NCBI GenBank assembly: GCA_902796925.1
Contig: CADBQW010000079.1
Coordinates: forward strand, 1 to 58,449
Direction: 5' to 3'
DNA from: an uncultured bacterium
Lineage (GTDB): Bacteria; Cyanobacteriota; Vampirovibrionia; Gastranaerophilales; Gastranaerophilaceae
DNA length: 58,449 nt
The position numbers were made by a program, and so were the translations under genes. The notes under the pieces are model-generated. The model was not told the DNA's origin, ran no database searches, and was given only the letters and a program-made list of their open reading frames with translations. Numbering within the stretch: position 1 is the first letter of the stretch; every line of letters starts with the position of its first letter. Positions 36,634-43,661 of this stretch are shown here, piece by piece.

Positions 36634-36911
36634 TTCCGGGAATAACTGACAAAGAAATGGAAATTATAAAATCAATCCTTAAGGATTATGATGTAGATTT
36701 TTATCTTTACGGTTCAAGAGTTAAAGGTGATTTTTCTCCGCTTTCTGACTTGGATGTGCTTGTAAAAAGTAAATTTTACGAAGATATAATCTATGATCTA
36801 AAAGCAAAATTTGATAACAGTTCACTTCCCTATGTTGTTAATTTTACAAATTTTTATGATGTTGATGACAAATTTTATAATCTTATAAAAGACAACTTAA
36901 AAAAAATATAA
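36630..36911 (+). CDS. MNT nucleotidyltransferase, probable MntA antitoxin
   Basis: 93-residue minimal nucleotidyltransferase: YLYGSRVKGDFSPLSDLDVLV near residue 27 is the GSX10DXD motif with both metal aspartates, and a third strand with VNFTNFYDVDD follows. In type VII toxin-antitoxin systems such a protein neutralises HepT by adding AMP to its tyrosine. It overlaps the HEPN gene by 4 bp. The pair is a two-gene module; a mobile origin is not evident. Confidence 0.85.
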   Translation: MIPGITDKEMEIIKSILKDYDVDFYLYGSRVKGDFSPLSDLDVLVKSKFYEDIIYDLKAKFDNSSLPYVVNFTNFYDVDDKFYNLIKDNLKKI

Positions 36912-36922
36912 ATTTTCACAAA

Positions 36923-36951
36923 TTTACAAAAGTTAATTTTGTGCTTATATA
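36923..36951 (+). promoter_or_regulatory. promoter of the nagA operon
   Basis: TTTACA (36923-36928), 17 bp, TATATA (36946-36951), about 57 bp before the nagA ATG. Reasonable match; not proven. Confidence 0.4.
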
Positions 36952-37008
36952 GTAGCAAAATAAAATTTTAGGGATTTTAATACATTATTAAACTGTATCG
37001 GGATTATT

Positions 37009-38238
37009 ATGATAAATTCAAATAATAATATTTCATTTTGTGCAAACATTAGAAATATACCAAAACTTAATATACCCAAAAGAGTCTTGAAACTCAATGA
37101 TGCAAAACTCAACGGCTACACAGCTTTTATTAATGGGAAAATTTATGATAGTTCTAATAAAATTAAATTCGGAGATATCTTACTAAAGAATAACCAGATT
37201 ATTGCAATTAATGAATTTGATGAAAATAGTATAAATGGAATAATCAAATATGTTGATATAAAAGATAAAATTCTTACTCCAACACTTATTGATGAGCATA
37301 TTCATGGTGGTTATGGTGTAAATTTTCATAGTTCCGATGAAAAATCAATACGAAAATTTTTAAAGCAATTAGCAAAAGAAGGTACCGGAGCCATTCTTGC
37401 AACAACTTTGCCGGGAACCCTTGAACATTTAAACAAGCAGTTAAAGTTACTTAATTATATAATCAAAAATCCGGACAAGGGTGCCACAAAAATACTCGGA
37501 ATACACCTCGAAGGCCCATTTTTAAATCCTAAAAAGGCAGGAATACACCCGCCAGAAGCCTTGCTCAAACCGAGTATAGAAAACTTTGAAAAATTGGATT
37601 CTGAAAATGTGAAAATTGTAACTCTGGCACCTGAATTAGATCAAAATTATGAGCTGTCAAAATATCTGAAAAATAGAGGAATAATTCCATCTGCAGGTCA
37701 TAGTACGGCCGATGCCTCTGATATAAAAGAGTCCGGAATAACGCAAGTTACACATTTATTTAATGCAATGGCACCGTTTCATCACAGATTGCCAACTGTC
37801 GCCAATGAAGGCCTCTTAAATCCTAAAATTACAGCAGAAATGAATACCGATACCTCTCTGTTGGTTCCTGACACAATGAATTTGATAATGAGAGAAAAGC
37901 CAAAAGATAAGTTAATATTAATATCTGATGCACTTCCTCAGGCCGGAATAAAAAAAGACTTTTTATTAAACGGAATTAGAATTCACGTAAATCCTGATTG
38001 GATTGCAACTAGTGATCGCGGAATTCTTGCCGGAAGCATGAAATTCCTTCACGAGGTTGCAGCCAAGCTAATTAAAGAAACAAACATGACTTTTGAAAAA
38101 TTTATAAGATACGCATCTGTTAATCCCGCCAAAAACCTTGGAGTTGAAAATGATTATAAAATTGCAAAAGGTTCAAAACCGGATTTTGCAATATGGGATA
38201 AAAATTCTTTAAAGGTAGAAAAAACATTTATTAACTAA
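37009..38238 (+). CDS. nagA: N-acetylglucosamine-6-phosphate deacetylase with N-terminal leader
   Basis: 409 residues. Removes acetate from GlcNAc-6-P in amino-sugar catabolism. Metal and substrate motifs: DEHIHGGYGVNF (H97, H99), EGPFLNPKKAGIHPP, AGHST, THLFNAM, and SDALPQAG. It begins with a 35-residue leader absent in usual NagA (which starts at about residue 38 of this protein). The leader carries ISFCAN at 8-13, like the leaders of the next two genes. First gene of the operon with the SIS-domain gene 11 bp on. Confidence 0.9.
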   Translation: MINSNNNISFCANIRNIPKLNIPKRVLKLNDAKLNGYTAFINGKIYDSSNKIKFGDILLKNNQIIAINEFDENSINGIIKYVDIKDKILTPTLIDEHIHGGYGVNFHSSDEKSIRKFLKQLAKEGTGAILATTLPGTLEHLNKQLKLLNYIIKNPDKGATKILGIHLEGPFLNPKKAGIHPPEALLKPSIENFEKLDSENVKIVTLAPELDQNYELSKYLKNRGIIPSAGHSTADASDIKESGITQVTHLFNAMAPFHHRLPTVANEGLLNPKITAEMNTDTSLLVPDTMNLIMREKPKDKLILISDALPQAGIKKDFLLNGIRIHVNPDWIATSDRGILAGSMKFLHEVAAKLIKETNMTFEKFIRYASVNPAKNLGVENDYKIAKGSKPDFAIWDKNSLKVEKTFIN

Positions 38239-38249
38239 GGAGAAATATA

Positions 38250-39530
38250 ATGAAAGTACAACCAGTATTCTATACACAAACCAACGCAACCAGATTTCAT
38301 TACAACCGAAACGAAAACCGTAACGTAAATTATCTAGACAATTCAATGCAAAGTGTATACTCAAAAGGTTTACACAATCTAACATTCGGAGCTAATATTC
38401 AAAAATTAGGTACAAATTTCAGCAAAGAAATTGCAGAACAATCTTCTGTACTTCAAAAATTAATTGACAAATACTTTTTGAACCCCGGCACGGTAAATCT
38501 GGATTTGAATATTTCAAAAGAAGCTTTGAATAATATTAAACGCATAAGAATATTCGCCTCCGGCTCATCAAAAAATGCCGCTGAAATGGCACAAGGTTTT
38601 ATTGAAAATACAACTGATATTCCTGTATTCGTTGAAAGTGCAAGTGAGTTTATGTCTAATAGGAGAATCCTAAATTCAAAAGAAGACTTAGCTATTTTTG
38701 TATCACAATCAGGCAGTACCGCAGATACCTTAGCAGCATTAAATATTGCAAAGGGCAGACGTGTCAACACTATTGCTCTAACAAATAATCCAAATTCTGT
38801 TATTTCAAAAAAGGCTGATTCAAATGTTACTCTCGATGCAGGAGAAGAAAAGGCTGTTGCTGCAACAAAAACAGTGACAAGTTCCATATTTAACCTGATG
38901 GCTATTGGATTAAAACTTGGTGAAATTAAAGGTACTCTTAAATCTTCAGATATAGATAAATTAGTACCGAATTTCAGGCTAATTCCCGGGAAAATTAACG
39001 ATATGTTGGAAGACACATTAGTCGTTAAAAGGGCTGCAAAAATAATTGCTAATTCCGATAATCTTTATTACTATGCAAAAAATAATAATCTCGGTGCAGT
39101 AAAAGAAGGCGCCCTTAAACTCACTGAAACCACAGGTAAAAGAGTTATTGCAGATTCCTCAAGCGAGGCTCTGCATGGAACATTTGCATCAATTAAACCA
39201 GAAGACCCTATGATTCAAGTAATTACCGGTGAATACGGTCAAAACTCATATAAAATGTCTGTTGATAATTTTAAAGAAATTATAAAAAAACGAAACGTTC
39301 AAAACCCAATTGCTATAAAAATTAAAAGCAACAACACATTGAATGAAGTCCTTGGTAAAGATATTGATCCAATATTCATTGATATACCGGCCACTAAAGA
39401 GGAATATACCCCTATATTATCTACCGTAAGGTTCCAACAAATTACTGATGAAGTTACAAAAATTCTGGGTATTAATCCTGATAATGGCGGCGGATTTCTA
39501 ACTAAATTCAGACAAAATATTTCAATGTAA
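38250..39530 (+). CDS. double-SIS sugar-phosphate isomerase/deaminase with leader
   Basis: 426 residues. Two SIS domains: FASGSSKNAAEMAQGF near 103, SQSGSTADTL near 152, AATKTVTSS near 203, and a second domain with SSEALHGTFASI near 308, like the isomerase half of GlmS and the type II glucosamine-6-P deaminase NagB-II/AgaS group. Next to nagA it probably turns glucosamine-6-P into fructose-6-P and ammonia. There is no glutaminase domain. The first 43 residues are an Asn/Tyr/Arg-rich leader starting MKVQPV and ending in LTFGANI (44-50), not part of SIS proteins. Start AAGGAG ribosome site. Confidence 0.8.
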   Translation: MKVQPVFYTQTNATRFHYNRNENRNVNYLDNSMQSVYSKGLHNLTFGANIQKLGTNFSKEIAEQSSVLQKLIDKYFLNPGTVNLDLNISKEALNNIKRIRIFASGSSKNAAEMAQGFIENTTDIPVFVESASEFMSNRRILNSKEDLAIFVSQSGSTADTLAALNIAKGRRVNTIALTNNPNSVISKKADSNVTLDAGEEKAVAATKTVTSSIFNLMAIGLKLGEIKGTLKSSDIDKLVPNFRLIPGKINDMLEDTLVVKRAAKIIANSDNLYYYAKNNNLGAVKEGALKLTETTGKRVIADSSSEALHGTFASIKPEDPMIQVITGEYGQNSYKMSVDNFKEIIKKRNVQNPIAIKIKSNNTLNEVLGKDIDPIFIDIPATKEEYTPILSTVRFQQITDEVTKILGINPDNGGGFLTKFRQNISM

Positions 39531-39549
39531 GCAAAATAAAGGAAACAAC

Positions 39550-40473
39550 ATGTATATTTCACCTATAACACAATACAACTATAATAAAAATAATAATTAT
39601 AATTATGTACCTACATTTTGTGCTAGAACACGGCCTAACTTTAGTGAGTTAGTAAGATGTATTAATCAAACATTCGAGAAAAAAGTTGAAAGAATTCAAG
39701 GAAATATTTTTAATATAAATAAATCAGAATTTCAAGGTTACACCTTTGAAATGCTGGAGAATAAAATAAACAGTATTAAAAATAATTTAAAAAAAATAAA
39801 AAACAGACAATTTGTGACAGCCTTTAAAGAAATAGAACTTAATGGCAGGAATATAGAATTGGCCGATAAAATTCTTCGAAATGATTCCCTTTACTTAAAT
39901 AAAAATATGATATTACAATTTAAGTCAATCCTAAAAGTTACAAAAACTCCTGACGAAGCCGAAGCGAAATTTATTATTATAAAAAAAGTATTAAATAGTA
40001 AATTACTAAAAAATAATGATAAAATTCAGTCGAACATAGGTGATATTTTGTATTTTACCAATAATACAGAACAAGCACGAGCAAGAGTTAAAGTGATGGA
40101 TTGTTATGAACAAATATTAAAATCCGGAAAAGACAACGCTTTAGCCGGTGATATAATAACGTATACACATTCACTTCCGGCTTCTGACGTTGCAAATTCA
40201 ATTCTTCAAAGCAAATGGTTAGAAAGAAACCCTTATATAAATGATTGCGTGGGCGATATTCTTGATACAGCAGAGAATCCAAAATCAGCAAAAATTTTAA
40301 AAGTATTTTTTGCAAATCCAAAATTTTATAGAAATATTACATTACTTAAAAATTGCGAGAAAATTGCTTCTCAAGAAATTAATTTGTTCGACGGAAATGT
40401 GCTAGAATCAAGTGACGAGGTGATTAAAAAGAGTATTATAAATCATCTGAAGAACAGAGAATATAAATTTTAG
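39550..40473 (+). CDS. orphan helical protein with shared leader
   Basis: 307 residues, function unknown. Leader MYISPI... to about residue 20 is Tyr/Asn-rich and ends with PTFCA at 21-25. The remaining 280 residues are helical, Lys/Asn-rich and basic. A leucine-rich repeat-like or ARM/HEAT-like helical solenoid is possible. The gene follows the SIS gene by 19 bp, with an AAGGAAAC ribosome site, so it belongs to the amino-sugar operon. No catalytic motif is seen. Confidence 0.7.
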   Translation: MYISPITQYNYNKNNNYNYVPTFCARTRPNFSELVRCINQTFEKKVERIQGNIFNINKSEFQGYTFEMLENKINSIKNNLKKIKNRQFVTAFKEIELNGRNIELADKILRNDSLYLNKNMILQFKSILKVTKTPDEAEAKFIIIKKVLNSKLLKNNDKIQSNIGDILYFTNNTEQARARVKVMDCYEQILKSGKDNALAGDIITYTHSLPASDVANSILQSKWLERNPYINDCVGDILDTAENPKSAKILKVFFANPKFYRNITLLKNCEKIASQEINLFDGNVLESSDEVIKKSIINHLKNREYKF

Positions 40474-40480
40474 TAAGCAA

Positions 40481-40527
40481 AAAAAGCCCCGAATGCCTTA
40501 ACACAAAAAATTCATACAGGCATTCGG
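40481..40527 (-). terminator. orphan terminator-like hairpin
   Basis: CCGAATGCCT (40489-40498) pairs perfectly with AGGCATTCGG (40518-40527); on the minus strand GGGGC and seven T follow. There is no annotated minus-strand gene ending here, so it may end a small RNA, or protect the plus-strand transcript from 3' decay. Confidence 0.4.
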
Positions 40528-40551
40528 AGTTGTTCTGAGCAATCAGAAAGA

Positions 40552-40588
40552 GTTGAGGATTTACAATGTCATCCTAACTTTATTTTTG
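40552..40588 (+). terminator. probable plus-strand terminator
   Basis: GTTGAGGAT, 10-nt loop, ATCCTAAC (one bulged G), then TTTATTTTTG. Would end the nagA operon. Confidence 0.45.
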
Positions 40589-40740
40589 CAATAAAACATT
40601 ACCGGAAATATTGATATTTTATTTTTTTAAATACCTCCTTTGTATTACTTATAAGTTCTAATTTATAGAGTATATACAACTTTACTATGGACAAATATTT
40701 GAGTTTTACATATTATTAAAAGCAAAGAAAGGAGTACTTT

Positions 40741-41319
40741 ATGGAAGAAAACAACGAAAATATTACGGTAAACGAAAATCATGAACATCACCATTTTGGA
40801 AAAGGAGGGTGTCCGATATGCGGATCTCACGTAATGCGACACATAATAACGGGCCTTTTAGTATTTTTAGGTGCGTTTATGGCATTCTACACCCTTGGAG
40901 ATCTCTACATGAAAACGATGTTTAATCCAATGCATCAAATGCATCAACAAATGAACAAAATGGACAGAGAATTTATGAGAGAACAACAAAGGATGAACCG
41001 GGATATATCAAGAAATTTCGACAGTATGAACAAAATGTCGCTTGCTGAAAATAATGTGGTTAACCTTAGACAGTCTGACGATAACTATCAAATAATGATT
41101 GATCTCAAACCTTTTGATAATAACGAAAAAAATGTAAATATAACAGTAAGCGGCCAAACCTTGACAATCAATGGTGCAGGAATATCCAGCTCAAAACATG
41201 GAGAAAAAATGGTTAAATTTTCTCAATCATATATGTTCGGAAAAAATGTTAAATTAAGTAATCTTACAAAACGACAAGAAGGCAACCTACTTGTTGTGAC
41301 AATACCTATTGAAGATTAG
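40741..41319 (+). CDS. membrane-anchored Hsp20/alpha-crystallin-like protein
   Basis: 192 residues. His/Asn-rich N-terminus with CPICGSH at about 28 (a CxxC pair near His residues), one transmembrane helix at about 39-60, a Met/Gln-rich linker, then a C-terminal alpha-crystallin-like domain (about 115-192): beta strands YQIMIDLKPF, VNITVSGQTLTING, FSQSYMF, and LLVVTIPIED, with the usual spacing. Small heat-shock proteins are soluble holdases; a tethered form is unusual and would act at the membrane surface. AAGGAG ribosome site; own terminator. Confidence 0.7.
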   Translation: MEENNENITVNENHEHHHFGKGGCPICGSHVMRHIITGLLVFLGAFMAFYTLGDLYMKTMFNPMHQMHQQMNKMDREFMREQQRMNRDISRNFDSMNKMSLAENNVVNLRQSDDNYQIMIDLKPFDNNEKNVNITVSGQTLTINGAGISSSKHGEKMVKFSQSYMFGKNVKLSNLTKRQEGNLLVVTIPIED

Positions 41320-41329
41320 ACTTCATCAT

Positions 41330-41375
41330 AAAATGCGACTCCGGTAAAAGAGTATTTTTACCGGAGTCGCATTTT
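41330..41375 (+). terminator. bidirectional terminator
   Basis: AAAATGCGACTCCGGTAAAA pairs over about 18 bp with its complement after a short loop; T tracts lie on both strands. It sits between the converging Hsp20-like and phosphorylase-like genes. Confidence 0.85.
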
Positions 41376-41387
41376 ATATTTTGTTAT

Positions 41388-43100
41388 TTATTTTATATTA
41401 GAATAAGTCCAAGCTTCGCTAGGAGAACCGCCTGCTGGCTTTTCCATTTCAATCTTGAGATCCTTGTCTTCATCTTCGCCCGCACAAATACCACCATGAG
41501 CTATAGGCTTATACAGTCTATTAAAGTATTCAATAACCATACGGTCGGAGTTGAAATAAGCTTCAGAAGTTCTGATAGCTTGGCGCATAATCTGAGCCCA
41601 TTTCATCTTATTATCATAATATGTAGGGATAATTTCATTTTCGATCTTACCCATCATACATTCATAATCTTTTAGGTTACGCTGATATGAATCCATTTCG
41701 TCATCAAGCCCTTCGTATTCGATTGTGTAACCGTTCAAACCGTCGAAGGTTCCCTCAACTGTCCAACCGTCAAAAATAGATAAGTGAACTGCACCGTTAG
41801 CGTTAGCACTCATTCCGGAAGTACCTGATGCTTCTAATGGTCTCATAGGAGTATTCAACCAAATATCTGATCCGCGTTTCAGCATGCCTGACAATTGCAA
41901 TTCGTAACCCGGTAGAACAACGACATTTTTCATAGAATGAGAACGTTTTAAAATTTTGTTAAACATTTCTTTACCCATGACGTCATCCGGGTGGAATTTG
42001 CCGGCAAAAATAATTTGAACTTTGTTACTTTCGAGAAGTTTTAATATACGTTCTTCATCAAGAAGAATAAGCCAAGCACGTTTGTAATCCGCAAAACGTC
42101 TTGCCCAAGTGATAGTTAAAACATCCGGATCGAAACGTTTACCGGCGACATTTGCAACATACTTGAACAATTCGGCCTTCATTTCCCGTTTTACTTCCAG
42201 AATTTTTTCCAAAGAATTTTCTGCAGCCTTCATCCGTGGGTCTTGCCAATAATGAAGATTTACGGCATTGGTAATAGCTCGGATAGGACATCTTCCTTCA
42301 ACCCATTCCCACATTTTGTTAGATACGAGGCCATGTAACTGAGATACGGCATTTGCGATTCTACTCATTCTAAGAGCTGCAACTGTTAGGGAGAAGTTTT
42401 CGCCGCCTAATTCTATTGCGGTTTCACGTTTGCAACCTGCAAAGAATCCTCCTTCCATAAGCGTATCTACCCAGTGGACTTCGTTACCTGCTGCAACAGG
42501 GGTGTGAGTTGTAAATACAGTCTTTCTTTTGACTTCTGCAAGGTTACCGTTATATTGTCTCAAAAGTTCAAAAGCTGCCGGCAGGGCATGACCTTCGTTC
42601 ATATGAATCACATCAAATTTGTAATTCAATTCTTGTAAGATTCTAACCCCTGCAATACCCAGAACTGTTTCTTGCGCAATTCTTATTTTTTCATTACCGT
42701 CATATAGCTTATGTGAAATACTTCTTGCCCACTCGCTATTTTCCTCTATATCCGTGGTCAAAAGGTAAACCGGACAAGAACCAAACAATTCAGGTTTTAC
42801 AAGATAAGCTTTAACCTTAACTTTTTCACCAAAAATGTCGACCGTTGTAGATACTCCGGTATCGGTCAGAAAATCATAGTACTTTCTTATGTATGCAACC
42901 TGGACCTGGCCATCGTCGCCAATTCTTTGGTCATAATAACCGTATGACCATAAAATTGTAACCCCGACAATTGGCAATCCTAAATATCCTGCGGATAACA
43001 TATGCGAACCTGCAAGAAATCCAAGGCCGCCTGAATAAGTACTCAAAGATTGATCTAAAGCAATCTCCATTGAAAAATAAGCTACGTTTGGTAATGACAT
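41388..43100 (-). CDS. alpha-glucan phosphorylase-like protein lacking the PLP lysine
   Basis: 570 residues, the short bacterial form of alpha-glucan phosphorylase. Family landmarks: VAYFSMEIALDQSLSTYSGGLGFLAG at the start, HMNEGHA, VFTTHTPVAAGN, WARRFADYKRAWLIL, and MRPLEASGTSGM. But the PLP-binding lysine, which in active enzymes follows GTSGM or GTGNM, is serine (Ser431, codon AGT at 41808-41810) in GTSGMSANANGA. Known active members need PLP bound by that lysine, so catalysis may be lost or different. AAAGG ribosome site; single gene with the palindrome CTTTACATTGTAAAG upstream. Confidence 0.8.
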   Translation of the reverse strand: MSLPNVAYFSMEIALDQSLSTYSGGLGFLAGSHMLSAGYLGLPIVGVTILWSYGYYDQRIGDDGQVQVAYIRKYYDFLTDTGVSTTVDIFGEKVKVKAYLVKPELFGSCPVYLLTTDIEENSEWARSISHKLYDGNEKIRIAQETVLGIAGVRILQELNYKFDVIHMNEGHALPAAFELLRQYNGNLAEVKRKTVFTTHTPVAAGNEVHWVDTLMEGGFFAGCKRETAIELGGENFSLTVAALRMSRIANAVSQLHGLVSNKMWEWVEGRCPIRAITNAVNLHYWQDPRMKAAENSLEKILEVKREMKAELFKYVANVAGKRFDPDVLTITWARRFADYKRAWLILLDEERILKLLESNKVQIIFAGKFHPDDVMGKEMFNKILKRSHSMKNVVVLPGYELQLSGMLKRGSDIWLNTPMRPLEASGTSGMSANANGAVHLSIFDGWTVEGTFDGLNGYTIEYEGLDDEMDSYQRNLKDYECMMGKIENEIIPTYYDNKMKWAQIMRQAIRTSEAYFNSDRMVIEYFNRLYKPIAHGGICAGEDEDKDLKIEMEKPAGGSPSEAWTYSNIK

Positions 43101-43183
43101 TTTTTCAACCTTTCTTATTTATTATTGTTCATTCAATTCTATACACTATAACAGAATACCACAAAATCAGTATAGTCAAAAAA

Positions 43184-43198
43184 CTTTACATTGTAAAG
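43184..43198. promoter_or_regulatory. palindrome upstream of the phosphorylase-like gene
   Basis: CTTTACA, one base, TGTAAAG: a perfect 7-bp inverted repeat, just upstream of a TTGACT on the minus strand and 84 bp before the ATG. Could be a repressor site; unproven. Confidence 0.3.
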
Positions 43199-43244
43199 GG
43201 GACAACTATTTAATTCTGCGGTATTCATATCTTAAGGTTTTTTA

Positions 43245-43658
43245 TTATTCAAAAATATTTTCCATTTCGGCAGCAAATTCTTCTCTTGGAACATCTTTAT
43301 GACGCTGGATGCAGAACTTGTAATTAACCTCATAAGGGTTTACATCGCGTAACTTGAATCTTAAATTTTCTAAACTTTCTGCAGATTTACTGTTGTAATG
43401 ACCTAGATAAAACTTATAATCAGATTTTGGAGATGAAATAAAGACATCGTAAACTCCGCGAATATAGACTTTTGACTGAACAGCATCAAGTTGTGCTGAC
43501 AAAGGGAACCCCTTCATTTTGTCATTAATTGCACTCCAATCGCCTTTTACGTATTTACCCTCGACTTTTGAAAATACTTTTTCAAATTTTGGAGATATAA
43601 AACCTGTAAAATTTTGTCTTTGTTTATTTTGATTGCAAGAAATTGGTTGAATGTTCAT
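43245..43658 (-). CDS. small orphan with shared N-terminal leader
   Basis: 137 residues, unrecognised. It starts MNIQPI..., an Asn/Gln-rich leader, and has NFTGF at 16-20, as in the leaders at 38250 and 39550. The mature part is a compact, charged domain with no catalytic motif; KFYLGHYNSKSAESLENLRF is near residue 80. It follows the membrane-protein gene by 3 bp and is probably translated with it. Confidence 0.7.
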   Translation of the reverse strand: MNIQPISCNQNKQRQNFTGFISPKFEKVFSKVEGKYVKGDWSAINDKMKGFPLSAQLDAVQSKVYIRGVYDVFISSPKSDYKFYLGHYNSKSAESLENLRFKLRDVNPYEVNYKFCIQRHKDVPREEFAAEMENIFE

Positions 43659-43661
43659 AAC

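Noticed and set aside
38453-39016. 187-codon minus-strand frame within the SIS-domain gene
   Set aside because: It lies wholly antisense to a gene with clear SIS motifs; no ribosome site and no recognisable product.
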